Below are positions 1-7,867 of a DNA stretch of 64,000 nucleotides, one piece after another; position 1 is the stretch's first letter, and the number at the start of each line of letters is the position of its first letter. The stretch spans positions 1 to 64,000 of the forward strand of contig QHSU01000069.1 of assembly GCA_003220535.1 (NCBI GenBank), in the 5' to 3' direction. The notes under the pieces are model-generated. The model was not told the origin of the DNA. It worked only from the letters and a program-made list of their open reading frames with translations, and did no database searches. A program made the translations under genes and the position numbers. Source of the DNA: Candidatus Rokuibacteriota bacterium. Its GTDB lineage: Bacteria > Methylomirabilota > Methylomirabilia > Rokubacteriales > CSP1-6.

Positions 1-5
1 TGACG

Positions 6-512
6 GTGACGTGGGCGGCGGTCGGAGACGTGACGATCGGCTCGGAGCCGGCGGTGTCCGACCTCGGGCCCAAGGCGTCCGCTGGATCGCAGCAGTTCAT
101 CGTCGAGCGGGACACGCGGTTCACCCTGAAGGCGAGCCGACTGTTCTCGTGCAAGAGGACCGAAGCGGACGTCGTCGTGGCCCCCCCGGCCAGGGAGTAC
201 GGCGGTGTGGCGGCCTGCTCGTCGGCCGAGCGGGCGATCGCGTTGACGGTGCCGCTGGGCGACCGCCAGGTCTCGTCGGCGCTGAAGGTGTCCTCCGTGA
301 CCAACGGCAACCGGCGCCCGGTCGTGCTCACCAAAGGCGGCGTGCGCGCGACCATTCCCGCCGGCGGCCGCTCGGCCGCGTTCGATCGGGAGCCGGTCGC
401 CGGTACCTGGACACTCCGGGCGGTCCTCGCACCCGGCGAGAGCTGCGACGACGCGCTCCGGGCCGTGGCGAACCGCCTCACGTTTCGGGTCGGCTTCGGG
501 TGCGGGGAGTAA
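6..512 (+). CDS. Hypothetical protein, possibly 5'-truncated by the window edge
   Basis: The reading frame is open to the left edge, so the GTG at position 6 may be internal and the gene may begin outside the window. The 168 visible residues contain three well-spaced cysteines and many short beta-prone stretches (Val/Thr/Arg alternation) ending in FGCGE, which suggests a small beta-sandwich or secreted protein, but I recognise no family. It ends 3 bases before the phosphoesterase start, so the two are probably co-transcribed. Its codon third positions are as GC-rich as its neighbours. Function unknown. Confidence 0.6.
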   Translation: MTWAAVGDVTIGSEPAVSDLGPKASAGSQQFIVERDTRFTLKASRLFSCKRTEADVVVAPPAREYGGVAACSSAERAIALTVPLGDRQVSSALKVSSVTNGNRRPVVLTKGGVRATIPAGGRSAAFDREPVAGTWTLRAVLAPGESCDDALRAVANRLTFRVGFGCGE

Positions 513-515
513 GCG

Positions 516-1847
516 ATGGCCGCACTCGACCAGATCAAGACCATCGTCGTCGTGATCATGGAAAACCGATCCTTCGACCACGTGCTCGGGTACCTGTCCT
601 TGCCGCGGTACGGCGGCCGCACCGACGTCGACGGCCTGATCAACCTCGACACAGACCCGCGCTTCGCGAACGAGTACGATCAGCAGATCTACCGGCCGTT
701 CCCCATGGCCGACGGGCCGCTGCTCCACGATCTGCCGCACGGCCGGCGCGAGATCGCCGTCCAGCTCGCCGTGAGCGGCGAGACGCCGACGATGAGCGGG
801 TTCGTGCGCGCCTACGTGGACGCCAGCCATAGCATCGTCGAGCAGCCGCCCCCGCTCGGGTACCTGACGCCGGATTCTGTCTTCATGTCGGACTTCCTGG
901 CGCGCAACTACCTGGTCTGTGACCACTGGTTCGCGCCGTTGCCCGCCGATACGCACCCGAACCGGGTGATGGCGTTCACCGGGACCGCGACGGTCGACGA
1001 TACGCAGTCGCGGATCATACCCCACCGCAATCTGGTCTTCGATTGGCTGACCAGACGCGGCGTTCGCTGGCGGGCCTATCACTGTGGGTTTTCGTTCTTT
1101 CCGTTGTTCGGAGAGTTCGACCAGATCCTGGGCGGCAACTTCCACAGCATGCGGCAGCTCGCGAGCGACATCGCCAGCGACGACGACGACGAGGTGCCGC
1201 AGGTGATCTTCATCGAGCCCGAATACGGCGACTCGCCCGTGCATTTCGGATTCGCGCCGAACGACAACCACCCGCCCGACCCGATCGGTCCCGGCGAGCA
1301 CTTCCTGCGCGACATTTACGTCGCCCTCAGCAGCAGTCCCCGGTGGGCCCAGACGATGCTGGTCGTCATCCACGACGAGCACGGAGGGTTCTTCGATCAC
1401 GTCGCGCCGCTGCCGGTGAAGATCCCGGTTCCGGTGGGCGCCCTGTACCAGGAGCCGTTCGTGACCACCGGGGTCCGGGTGCCGGCGCTGATCGCGTCGC
1501 CGTTCGTCCGCGGCGGGACGTGTTATCGGGGCAACCTCGACCACACCTCGCTGCTCCAGCTGCTCGCCGAGAAGTTCGCCGGCGATCGGCGGGCCTACTC
1601 GGACGACGTGAACCGTCGCATCGACCAGGGGATCGAGAGCGCTTCGAGCGTGCTGTCGCCGCAGGCGCGTCGGGATGTCCCGACGGCGCCGGCGACAGGG
1701 GTCTCGGTGACGCAAGTGCTCCGGTCGACGAAACCGGTGATCAACGAGAACCAGAAGGCACTGCTACTGGCCGGGCAAAAGCTCCTCGCCCACGATCGCC
1801 TCCGGGCGATCCGGCAGTTCCCGGAGCTGGTGCATCTGCAGAGCTGA
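516..1847 (+). CDS. Phosphoesterase family protein (phospholipase C / acid phosphatase type)
   Basis: The 443-residue protein carries the hallmarks of the PF04185 phosphoesterase family, which hydrolyses phospholipids or other phosphate esters using a metal centre. The N-terminal metal/nucleophile motif MENRSFDH lies at residues 15-22, the DTHPNR segment at about 145-150, and the metal-binding HDEHGGFFDHV block at about 286-296, followed by RVPALIASPFV. No signal peptide is visible: the first motif begins within 20 residues, which is unusual for secreted phospholipases C. The next gene encodes a lipoprotein 11 bases downstream. Substrate (phospholipid or other phosphoester) cannot be told from sequence. 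Family call is strong, exact activity is inference. Confidence 0.85.
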   Translation: MAALDQIKTIVVVIMENRSFDHVLGYLSLPRYGGRTDVDGLINLDTDPRFANEYDQQIYRPFPMADGPLLHDLPHGRREIAVQLAVSGETPTMSGFVRAYVDASHSIVEQPPPLGYLTPDSVFMSDFLARNYLVCDHWFAPLPADTHPNRVMAFTGTATVDDTQSRIIPHRNLVFDWLTRRGVRWRAYHCGFSFFPLFGEFDQILGGNFHSMRQLASDIASDDDDEVPQVIFIEPEYGDSPVHFGFAPNDNHPPDPIGPGEHFLRDIYVALSSSPRWAQTMLVVIHDEHGGFFDHVAPLPVKIPVPVGALYQEPFVTTGVRVPALIASPFVRGGTCYRGNLDHTSLLQLLAEKFAGDRRAYSDDVNRRIDQGIESASSVLSPQARRDVPTAPATGVSVTQVLRSTKPVINENQKALLLAGQKLLAHDRLRAIRQFPELVHLQS

Positions 1848-1858
1848 GAGGGCCAAGA

Positions 1859-2761
1859 ATGAAGACCGAGCGTCGCATCGCGCCGGCAGGTGTGCGGTTC
1901 CTCGTCGCCCTCGTGGCCCTCAGCACGATCAGCGCCGGCTGCGCCGCCGTGCCGACGGGACGATTCGATGCTCTGGCCGCGGCGAGCAAAGGCGTGGAGA
2001 CACGGACGACTCAGACGGACGCCGACCTCGTCAAGCTGACGCGGCGGTTCATGCTCTTCTCGCCGGCCCCCGGGCCGTATCGGGCCGACAGCTTCGCGCC
2101 GGTCGTCGAGGTGGGCGGCGCGCGGCTGGACTTCGATTTTGGCCCGCGCCTCGAGCCGCGGCAGGCGGCGCTCGGCGTCCTGGCCTCCTACACCGAGGCC
2201 CTCGCCGCCTTCGCCCGGAAGGACTATGACGGCGAGCTCGATCGAGCGGCGCACTCGCTCGGTGGAAGCGTCCAGCGGTTGGCGGGGCACGTCACGGCGT
2301 CGGCAGCCGCGAAGCAAGGCGCCGGCGTCCTGGCGACGGCGGTGAACGGCCTCGGCCACGCGATCACCGAGCGCATGCGCCGGGCGGCGCTTCGCAAGGC
2401 GATGGACGACGCGGCGCCCGGCATCGCGGCGATCGTCACGTTCGTGAAGGAGATCAATACGCTCGGTGCCGCCGCCGTCACGACCATGCGCGATCAAATG
2501 ATCCGGAAAGCCAACAGCCTCACGGTCGCCGACGGCGTGGCGCGGCTCCAGCTCAACGAGGCCGTCGAGGGCGTGATCGTCGAGAGCAACGCCCTCCTGG
2601 CTCAGCTCAAGCAGGAGAGCGCGGCGGTGGACGCGATCGCGCCCGCGCACGCCGAGATCCGCGACTCGATCGACCACGACGAGCGGGCGGTGCTGGAGAA
2701 GCTCAAGACGCTCGTGGCGGAGGTCAAGCGGCTCCAGGGCGTCTACTCGTCGTTGAAGTAG
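1859..2761 (+). CDS. Alpha-helical lipoprotein, unknown function
   Basis: The ATG at 1859 is chosen because it opens with MKTERR, a hydrophobic run and a Cys in a lipobox-like context (SAGC, residues about 25-28), that is, a type II signal peptide. The roughly 270-residue mature part is almost wholly predicted alpha helix, with an alanine/glycine-rich stretch in the middle (about residues 140-165) and long amphipathic heptad-like helices to the C terminus (KLKTLVAEVKRLQ). I recognise no family. It lies 11 bases after the phosphoesterase gene and 48 before another helical protein, suggesting the three act together at the envelope. The overall shape (long helices around a hydrophobic patch) recalls helical pore-forming proteins, but this is only a resemblance. 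Confidence 0.7.
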   Translation: MKTERRIAPAGVRFLVALVALSTISAGCAAVPTGRFDALAAASKGVETRTTQTDADLVKLTRRFMLFSPAPGPYRADSFAPVVEVGGARLDFDFGPRLEPRQAALGVLASYTEALAAFARKDYDGELDRAAHSLGGSVQRLAGHVTASAAAKQGAGVLATAVNGLGHAITERMRRAALRKAMDDAAPGIAAIVTFVKEINTLGAAAVTTMRDQMIRKANSLTVADGVARLQLNEAVEGVIVESNALLAQLKQESAAVDAIAPAHAEIRDSIDHDERAVLEKLKTLVAEVKRLQGVYSSLK

Positions 2762-2809
2762 CGCCTCGACCATCGAGAGCGTCTCGACAGGCAGTCAAAG
2801 GGGATCGGA

Positions 2810-3130
2810 ATGAGTGACCACGCGCTGGCGGAAGGCTTGGCGGGGCTCGCGTCACGCGTCGACAACCTGGCGCACGTCACGACGGGCGACGACAGCCGGA
2901 CCCTCGAGGATCAAGAGGATCGGCTGGCGAAGCTGACGCTCGTCGCGATCGCGCTGGAGATCGACGCGACAAATGCGAAGTACCAGGACGCCGTCAAGCG
3001 GGTGCAGTCTGCGATCGACGCGATCGGCGACGCGGACAGGAAGATCCAGAACATCGCCCAGGTCATCGCCCGCGTCGCCAAGGCGCTCGACGTGGCCGAA
3101 AAGCTCCTGGCGAAAGCCGCCGGTATCTGA
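2810..3130 (+). CDS. Small helical (coiled-coil) protein, unknown function
   Basis: This 106-residue protein starts at an ATG preceded by a purine-rich stretch (aaaggggatcgga). It is predicted to be nearly all helix, with heptad-like spacing of Leu, Val, Ile and Ala (for example VKRVQSAIDAIGDADRKI and VAKALDVAEKLLAKA). It has no signal peptide, membrane segment or cysteine. It is the last gene of the phosphoesterase-lipoprotein group and converges with the next gene with only 24 bases between stop codons. I do not recognise a family. A scaffold or partner of the preceding helical lipoprotein is a guess. Confidence 0.6.
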   Translation: MSDHALAEGLAGLASRVDNLAHVTTGDDSRTLEDQEDRLAKLTLVAIALEIDATNAKYQDAVKRVQSAIDAIGDADRKIQNIAQVIARVAKALDVAEKLLAKAAGI

Positions 3131-3154
3131 CGCCGGGCCCCGGGGCGGCGCCGA

Positions 3155-5131
3155 TCAGAGCGACGCAGCCAACCGTGCGAGTTCCGGGTATGCCTGGCGC
3201 ACCTGGACGGTCTCCTCTTTGAGGAGCCTGAGCGCTTCTGGGACGTGCTTGAGGAAGTATTTCTTGCCCTTCACCTCGGAGAGAAATCCGTAGGCGCCCA
3301 GCGCCTGCATGTGCCGCTGCAGACGGCAGGCGATGAGACTCTCCAGGAAGGCCTTGTCGTCGAACGTCTGAAAGTACACCTTCATCTCGCCCACGTAGCA
3401 GGCCAGCAGCCGCTCGCGCAACCCGTCGTCGAGCCGATAGTAGGGGTCCCAGAGCACCGAGGCGACGTCATAGGCGGGCGGCGCCATGCGGGCGCCCTGA
3501 TAGTCGATGATGCGGGGCACACCGGCGTGGATCATGATGTTCTGGCACTGGAAGTCGCGATGGATGACGGCTCTGGCCTGCGCGTCGACTCGCTGCGCGA
3601 GACGATGGAGCTCCTCGTCGATGGCGGACCGGTGCCAGATCTCGAGCTTGCGGAGCCCGGCGACGAAGCGGTCGAGAAAGTACGTCGTCTCCCACCTGAG
3701 ATAGTCGTAGTCGAAGATCCGTGCCCGCAGGAGCGGGCACTCGTGGACGTGACGAGTGGCCGTCGTGTGGAGCGTCACGAGGCTCACCAGGACGCGGCGA
3801 TAGACGCTCTCGATGCTCGCCGGGTCATGGGGAAGCTTGAGATACGCGTAGAGCGAGGTATCGCCGAGATCCTCGAACAGCGCGCGCTTGTTCACCTTGT
3901 CCGCCGAGAGGAGCGCGGGCACCGGGACGGCGTGACGGGCGAAGAAGCCCGTGTACGCGAGATGCCGTTCGAAGTCCGGGTCCTCCGGGCGGCATTCCAT
4001 CAGCACCGCCGTCCGGCCGTCGCGTCGCAAGCGGAAGTACCGTCGGTCCGATCCGCCCAGCCCGATGAGAACGGCGTCGGACCAGAGTGGGGAGTCCGGA
4101 GCGGGCGTCGGTCCGCGTTCGTCTCGGACGTGAATCGCGAAATGCCGCGCGAAGAGGGGATCGCTCAGCGAGACGCGCTTCTTCTCGGTGGCGTGGAGCG
4201 AGGGCTGCATGTCGGCTTCCGAGAGGGAGATCGCGTAATCGGGTCCGATGATCCTGTTCTCGCGGCTCCCTGAGGCGTCGGCGCCCGGCAGCAGAATGCA
4301 GTTCGCGATGCGCGACCCGTCCCGGATCTCGCTGCCGGCTTCCAGGACGACATAGCCGTCGATCTCGACGCGTCCGCAGCGGGCGGCCGGAGAAAGATAG
4401 ACCGTCTCACCGCTCTCCCGGAGCGCGTCCAGGATGCCCCTGGCGTAGGTCGCGGGATCCCCCACGTCGTTCCAGTAAGCGCCCGTGAAGTCCATCGCTC
4501 GGACTTTGCGTCCGGCTTTGGACGCGGCGATCCACGCAACCGTGGCATGAGAGACACCAGGGGGAAGGAACGCGAGGATCTCCGACGAGTAGACGGCGAT
4601 GCCGGTGTAGGCGACCTTGTCGGCGACGTGTGACGGGTCCGGCCTCGACGCGCCCGGGTTCTCGACGTCCAGCACCTGACCGTTCTCGTCGACGACCACG
4701 TTGCTCAAGTGCGGCAGCCGGTGGCACACGAGGGTCGCGGTATTGCCGGAGGAGAGGTGCTCCTCGATCAGGCGAGAGAAATCGATATCCAGCAGGATAT
4801 CCGAGTTGTGGACGATGAAGGGCCGTCCGGAGAGAAACGATTCCGCGTTCTTCAGCGCGCCGCCGGTGCCGAGGATCGGATCCTCGGGAAAGAAGACGAT
4901 CCGGTCGTGCCAGGGGGAGGCCGCGGCCCAGGCGCGCAGCAGCTCGGCCTTCCAGTGCAGGTTGACGCCGATCTTGCCGTCGCAGACCGCGGCGAGTTTT
5001 CTCAGGATGCGCTCGATGATCGGCACGCCGAGGATCGGCAAGAGGGGCTTGGGCAGGTGATTCGTGAGGGGTCGCAGCCGTTCGCCGAAGCCGGCCGCGG
5101 GGAGGAAGATATCGAGCGGATACCCGCCCAT
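3155..5131 (-). CDS. Fused sugar-1-phosphate nucleotidyltransferase and sugar kinase (MurU-AmgK type)
   Basis: The 658-residue protein has two enzymes in one chain. Residues about 7-240 are a nucleotidyltransferase: LPAAGFGERLRPLT then PKPLLPI at the nucleotide site, followed by LGTGGALKNA and a DILLDID metal site. Residues about 245-310 look like a short left-handed beta-helix segment. Residues about 330-658 are an aminoglycoside-phosphotransferase fold kinase with catalytic HRDFQCQN (His524, Asp526, Asn531) and the metal motif IDYQGARMAPPAYD. In Pseudomonas, AmgK phosphorylates anhydro-sugar-derived MurNAc and MurU makes UDP-MurNAc, from two adjacent genes; here the order is MurU then AmgK in one protein. 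The NagZ gene about 20 kb away supports a murein-recycling role. A hexose-1-phosphate activation role is the alternative. Confidence 0.8.
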   Translation of the reverse strand: MGGYPLDIFLPAAGFGERLRPLTNHLPKPLLPILGVPIIERILRKLAAVCDGKIGVNLHWKAELLRAWAAASPWHDRIVFFPEDPILGTGGALKNAESFLSGRPFIVHNSDILLDIDFSRLIEEHLSSGNTATLVCHRLPHLSNVVVDENGQVLDVENPGASRPDPSHVADKVAYTGIAVYSSEILAFLPPGVSHATVAWIAASKAGRKVRAMDFTGAYWNDVGDPATYARGILDALRESGETVYLSPAARCGRVEIDGYVVLEAGSEIRDGSRIANCILLPGADASGSRENRIIGPDYAISLSEADMQPSLHATEKKRVSLSDPLFARHFAIHVRDERGPTPAPDSPLWSDAVLIGLGGSDRRYFRLRRDGRTAVLMECRPEDPDFERHLAYTGFFARHAVPVPALLSADKVNKRALFEDLGDTSLYAYLKLPHDPASIESVYRRVLVSLVTLHTTATRHVHECPLLRARIFDYDYLRWETTYFLDRFVAGLRKLEIWHRSAIDEELHRLAQRVDAQARAVIHRDFQCQNIMIHAGVPRIIDYQGARMAPPAYDVASVLWDPYYRLDDGLRERLLACYVGEMKVYFQTFDDKAFLESLIACRLQRHMQALGAYGFLSEVKGKKYFLKHVPEALRLLKEETVQVRQAYPELARLAASL

Positions 5132-5379
5132 CGCTACGAGCTTATCGCTCGCCGACGCTCAAGACACCATGAAACCGCGTGATCCGCACTCGGGTGATAG
5201 CGCCGCCCAGCGACCTAGAACTCAGCTCGGGATCGATGCGCGAGCGGCGACTAGGCGCTCTCACCAGACAGACTGCGACGCGCTCCGATCGCGGAGCCGT
5301 CATCGCGGTGCCGCTCGTGACTAAGAAGCGGTCGGCGTTCTCGCCGAGCTACGGGCCCACGCGTAACAGAGGCCAGGCC

Positions 5380-5898
5380 TTAACCAGTCGCCGAGGCCCG
5401 CTCCGAGGCCCGGTGCACCGGCGGAACGATGAAGAGGTGATCCACGGTGATGGCGTCCGGCCGAAGTCGCCAGGCCTCGGCGCTGACGATCCGCATGACT
5501 GCTTCGCGGAGATCCGGCGTCGGTACCTCGCCCGCCACCTCGATCGTCACGGGCGATCCACGCCAGCGGGAGACGCGGGCCCTGGGCGTGATCGTCAACC
5601 CTCGCAGCTGAGCCTCGCGGGCAATCACGTCGAAAAGCTGCGACTGGAGGATTGTCGCTTCCTCGATCCGCTTGCGCCTGGTGGCCAGGAATCTCGCCAC
5701 GACGACGATGGCGGTCACGATCGCCGCGAGGAAGCCCAGGGTGAGCATCGTGCTCACGGTACTACCAGAAACCGCAAGGGGCGGACTGGTCGGGCCCACC
5801 GAGTCTTGGGCCCAACTGCCCGAAGTCGACCCGATCAAGAACGCGACGATCGTGGCAGGGCCGGAAGCGATCCGGTCGAAATGCTTTGATCCCAACAT
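5380..5898 (-). CDS. Membrane-anchored protein with BON-like C-terminal domain
   Basis: The start at 5898 is preferred because AAGGGGG lies just upstream and it gives a proper signal peptide (residues 1-27, ending SWAQD). A single membrane helix follows at about residues 50-68 (LGFLAAIVTAIVVVARFL), then a basic RRKR stop-transfer. Residues about 100-160 (VTIEVAGEVPTPDLREAVMR and ITVDHLFIVPP) have the beta-alpha-beta rhythm of a BON domain, which binds phospholipid or other partners. This similarity is by eye and weak. The gene is divergent from a LysR regulator with 291 bases between starts, so the regulator may control it. Confidence 0.6.
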   Translation of the reverse strand: MLGSKHFDRIASGPATIVAFLIGSTSGSWAQDSVGPTSPPLAVSGSTVSTMLTLGFLAAIVTAIVVVARFLATRRKRIEEATILQSQLFDVIAREAQLRGLTITPRARVSRWRGSPVTIEVAGEVPTPDLREAVMRIVSAEAWRLRPDAITVDHLFIVPPVHRASERASATG

Positions 5899-6189
5899 GG
5901 AATCCCCCTTCGACACCGGGAACGGCTCGGGCCCGACCTCGGTGTGGCTCGAAAACTCGATCCGATCGAGGGTGAAGAACGACCGCTCGTAGCGAAGGGC
6001 GTGTCCGGACATGCTGGTCTTCGGCATGGGCGAGGAGGGCGCCGAAAGGTTGTCGAGGCACCCGAAACAGGGGCATGCGCCTCCCCCTGTGAGCGTCGAA
6101 TTCCGGAGATGCGGTGTCGGGGAGACGATGCGATCGGGAGGAGGCTGCTGTCCAATATATTTTTCCAGCAATGTTGAGACGTTGATGAT

Positions 6190-7101
6190 ATGAGTCACCG
6201 CATGGAGTTGCGCCACCTCCGCTATTTCCTCGCGGTGGCCGAGGAGCTGCATTTTGGACGAGCGGCGGTGAGACTCCATATCTCTCAGCCGCCCCTGAGC
6301 CAGCAGATCCGGCGTCTCGAGAAGGAGCTCCAGACGCCCCTCTTTCATCGAACAAAGCGTCACGTGGAGCTGACGAACGCCGGGCGGGTGTTTCTCGGAG
6401 AAGCGAGGGCGATCGTCGCGCAAGCCGAGCACGCCGCCGGGGTCGCGCAGCGGGCGAGTCGTGGGGAGGTCGGTCAGTTGCTCGTGGGGTGCGCTCCATG
6501 GGCCGACTTCCTCAGCGGTGCGAAGATCATTCGACTCTTCGCCCGGCGGCATCCGGATGTCGAGCTTGAGTTGCGCGACCTCACCGCCGCGGAGCAGATA
6601 GCGGCCCTGGAGGCCGGGCGCATCCATGTGGGGATTCTTCGGCCACCGGTACAGAGCAAGACGTTGATGACGGAACGCCTGCTGTCGGAGACATTGGTCG
6701 TCGCGTTCCCACCCGGGCATCGATTCAAGAGCTACGAACGAGTCCCCTGGAGGGCCCTCATCGATCAACCGTACGTTCTCTTCTCGCGCCGAAGAGCGCC
6801 GGCCTTCGAAGCTGTGGTAGCCAGGGCGTGCCGTGAAGCGGGGCTGACGTTGAAGGTCAAGTACGAGGTGGAGCATCCGCAGACGATCCTGGCCATTGTC
6901 GAAGCCGGCCTCGGCATCTCGTTGGTGCCAGCGTCGTTAGGGATGCTCAAGAGGCCTGGAATCACCTATCGACGATTGTGGCCCGCCGGTCCGTCTCTGG
7001 AAACCGTCATCGCGTGGCGGCGAGGAAGCGAGCTGCCCCTGGTCCAGGCATTCGTCCGCGTCGCGCGAGAAGTCGCGCGTCCGCGGCGGCTGCTCTCGTA
7101 A
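6190..7101 (+). CDS. LysR-family transcriptional regulator
   Basis: The 303-residue protein has the LysR winged helix-turn-helix at its N terminus (MELRHLRYFLAVAEE, then ISQPPLSQQIRRLEKEL at about residues 33-49) and the periplasmic-binding-protein-like effector domain from about residue 90. The ATG at 6202 (MELRHL) is an equally likely start. In this family, aromatic or organic acid metabolites often act as inducers, and targets are typically divergent genes. The divergent neighbour is the BON-like membrane protein. An AT-rich stretch (about 6163-6190) lies directly before the start in this GC-rich region and probably holds the promoter. Ligand unknown. Confidence 0.9.
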   Translation: MSHRMELRHLRYFLAVAEELHFGRAAVRLHISQPPLSQQIRRLEKELQTPLFHRTKRHVELTNAGRVFLGEARAIVAQAEHAAGVAQRASRGEVGQLLVGCAPWADFLSGAKIIRLFARRHPDVELELRDLTAAEQIAALEAGRIHVGILRPPVQSKTLMTERLLSETLVVAFPPGHRFKSYERVPWRALIDQPYVLFSRRRAPAFEAVVARACREAGLTLKVKYEVEHPQTILAIVEAGLGISLVPASLGMLKRPGITYRRLWPAGPSLETVIAWRRGSELPLVQAFVRVAREVARPRRLLS

Positions 7102-7132
7102 CGGCGTCCGGTGAATCGCGCCCGAGCCGGCC

Positions 7133-7193
7133 TTGACAAGCAAGTAACCATATGGATACTAAGCGACAAGAACAATTACCCATATGGTTACTT
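7133..7193 (+). promoter_or_regulatory. TetR-controlled promoter with twin palindromic operators
   Basis: A -35 box TTGACA (7133-7138) and a -10-like GATACT (7155-7160) are 16 bases apart. Two near-identical palindromes overlap the start region. Site 1 (about 7144-7159) is GTAACCATATGGATAC, inside the promoter spacer and -10. Site 2 (about 7177-7192) is TTACCCATATGGTTAC and overlaps the TetR start codon at 7184. The consensus reads GTAaCCATATGGtTAC. The outer arms AAGTAACCATATGG (7142-7155) and its complement (7180-7193) are a perfect 14-base inverted repeat. The placement fits autorepression by the downstream TetR protein. No clear ribosome site lies between the promoter and ATG, so the mRNA leader is very short. 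Confidence 0.8.
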
Positions 7194-7867
7194 CGAGCCG
7201 CGACCCCGAGCGCACCCGCCAGCGCATCCTGCGCGCGGCGCGTCGCGAGTTCGTGGCCAAGGGCTTCGCCGGCGCGCGCGTGGACGCGATCGCCCGGGCC
7301 GCCTCCGTGAACAAGCGGATGCTCTACCACTACTTCGGGGACAAGGAGGCGCTCTTCCGCGCCATCCTGCGCGAGGGGATCGCCACGAACCTCGACCTCG
7401 TGGCCGCCGCGCCAGCCGACCCCGCCGACCTCCTCCCGTTCCTCGCCGCGCGGGTGCTGCAACGCGTCGACGGGATCCGGCTTCTCCAGTGGGAGGCGCT
7501 CGGGCACGGCGAGGGGAAGCTCATCGCCGAGGACGAACGCCGCAAGGCATGGGTGGAGGGCAGCGAGCGCCTGCGTGACGCGCAGCGCGCGGGGCACGTT
7601 CATCCGGACCTCGACGCCGAGTACCTCGTCCTGGCACTCATGGCGCTCACGATGTTCCCCCTGGCGTTTCCCCAGCTCGTCCGCATGGTCACCGGCACGC
7701 GCGCGGACGACCCTGAGTTTCAGCGGCGCCAGGCCCGCTTCTTGCGCCGTCTGGGCGCCTGCCTGCGTCCCCAACCCCCTGGCACGGCAGTGCGCGCCGG
7801 TGGCCGTCGCGGGGCAGGGGCCCCGCCGGCCGAGGCGCGGCTACAAACAAAGGAGAAGCACCAATGA
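7184..7867 (+). CDS. TetR/AcrR-family transcriptional regulator with repeat-derived C-terminal tail
   Basis: The 227-residue protein has the TetR helix-turn-helix at residues about 10-55 (RILRAARREFVAKGF, then VNKRMLYHYFGDKEALFRAIL), followed by the helical ligand-binding domain. Twin palindromes at the promoter make autoregulation very likely. Its stop overlaps the start of a polytopic membrane protein gene (ATGA at 7864-7867), so that gene is the probable regulated partner. The last roughly 25 residues (AVRAGGRRGAGAPPAEARLQ and so on) come from a dispersed GC-rich repeat element, also found translated in the same frame in a small gene near 29 kb. The natural end of the regulator was therefore probably around residue 202. 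Confidence 0.92.
   Translation: MVTSSRDPERTRQRILRAARREFVAKGFAGARVDAIARAASVNKRMLYHYFGDKEALFRAILREGIATNLDLVAAAPADPADLLPFLAARVLQRVDGIRLLQWEALGHGEGKLIAEDERRKAWVEGSERLRDAQRAGHVHPDLDAEYLVLALMALTMFPLAFPQLVRMVTGTRADDPEFQRRQARFLRRLGACLRPQPPGTAVRAGGRRGAGAPPAEARLQTKEKHQ
7790..7852 (+). repeat. Dispersed GC-rich palindromic element, copy A (inside tetR 3' end)
   Basis: About 60 bases with a GCGGGGC / GGGGCCCCGC palindromic core. By eye, about 52 of the first 59 bases match the two minus-strand copies at 28932-29054, and a more degenerate copy lies at 17170-17226. Here it forms the coding end of the TetR gene, and its AAAGGAG tail provides the ribosome site for the next gene. Confidence 0.7.

Noticed and set aside
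1043..1858. 572-codon version of the lipoprotein gene starting inside the phosphoesterase
   Set aside because: The ATG at 1859 with its lipobox signal is the sensible start; the upstream part is an out-of-frame shadow.
5179..5889. 236-codon plus-strand frame opposite the BON-like gene
   Set aside because: No domain, Arg-rich, and the minus-strand frame has signal peptide, helix and ribosome site.
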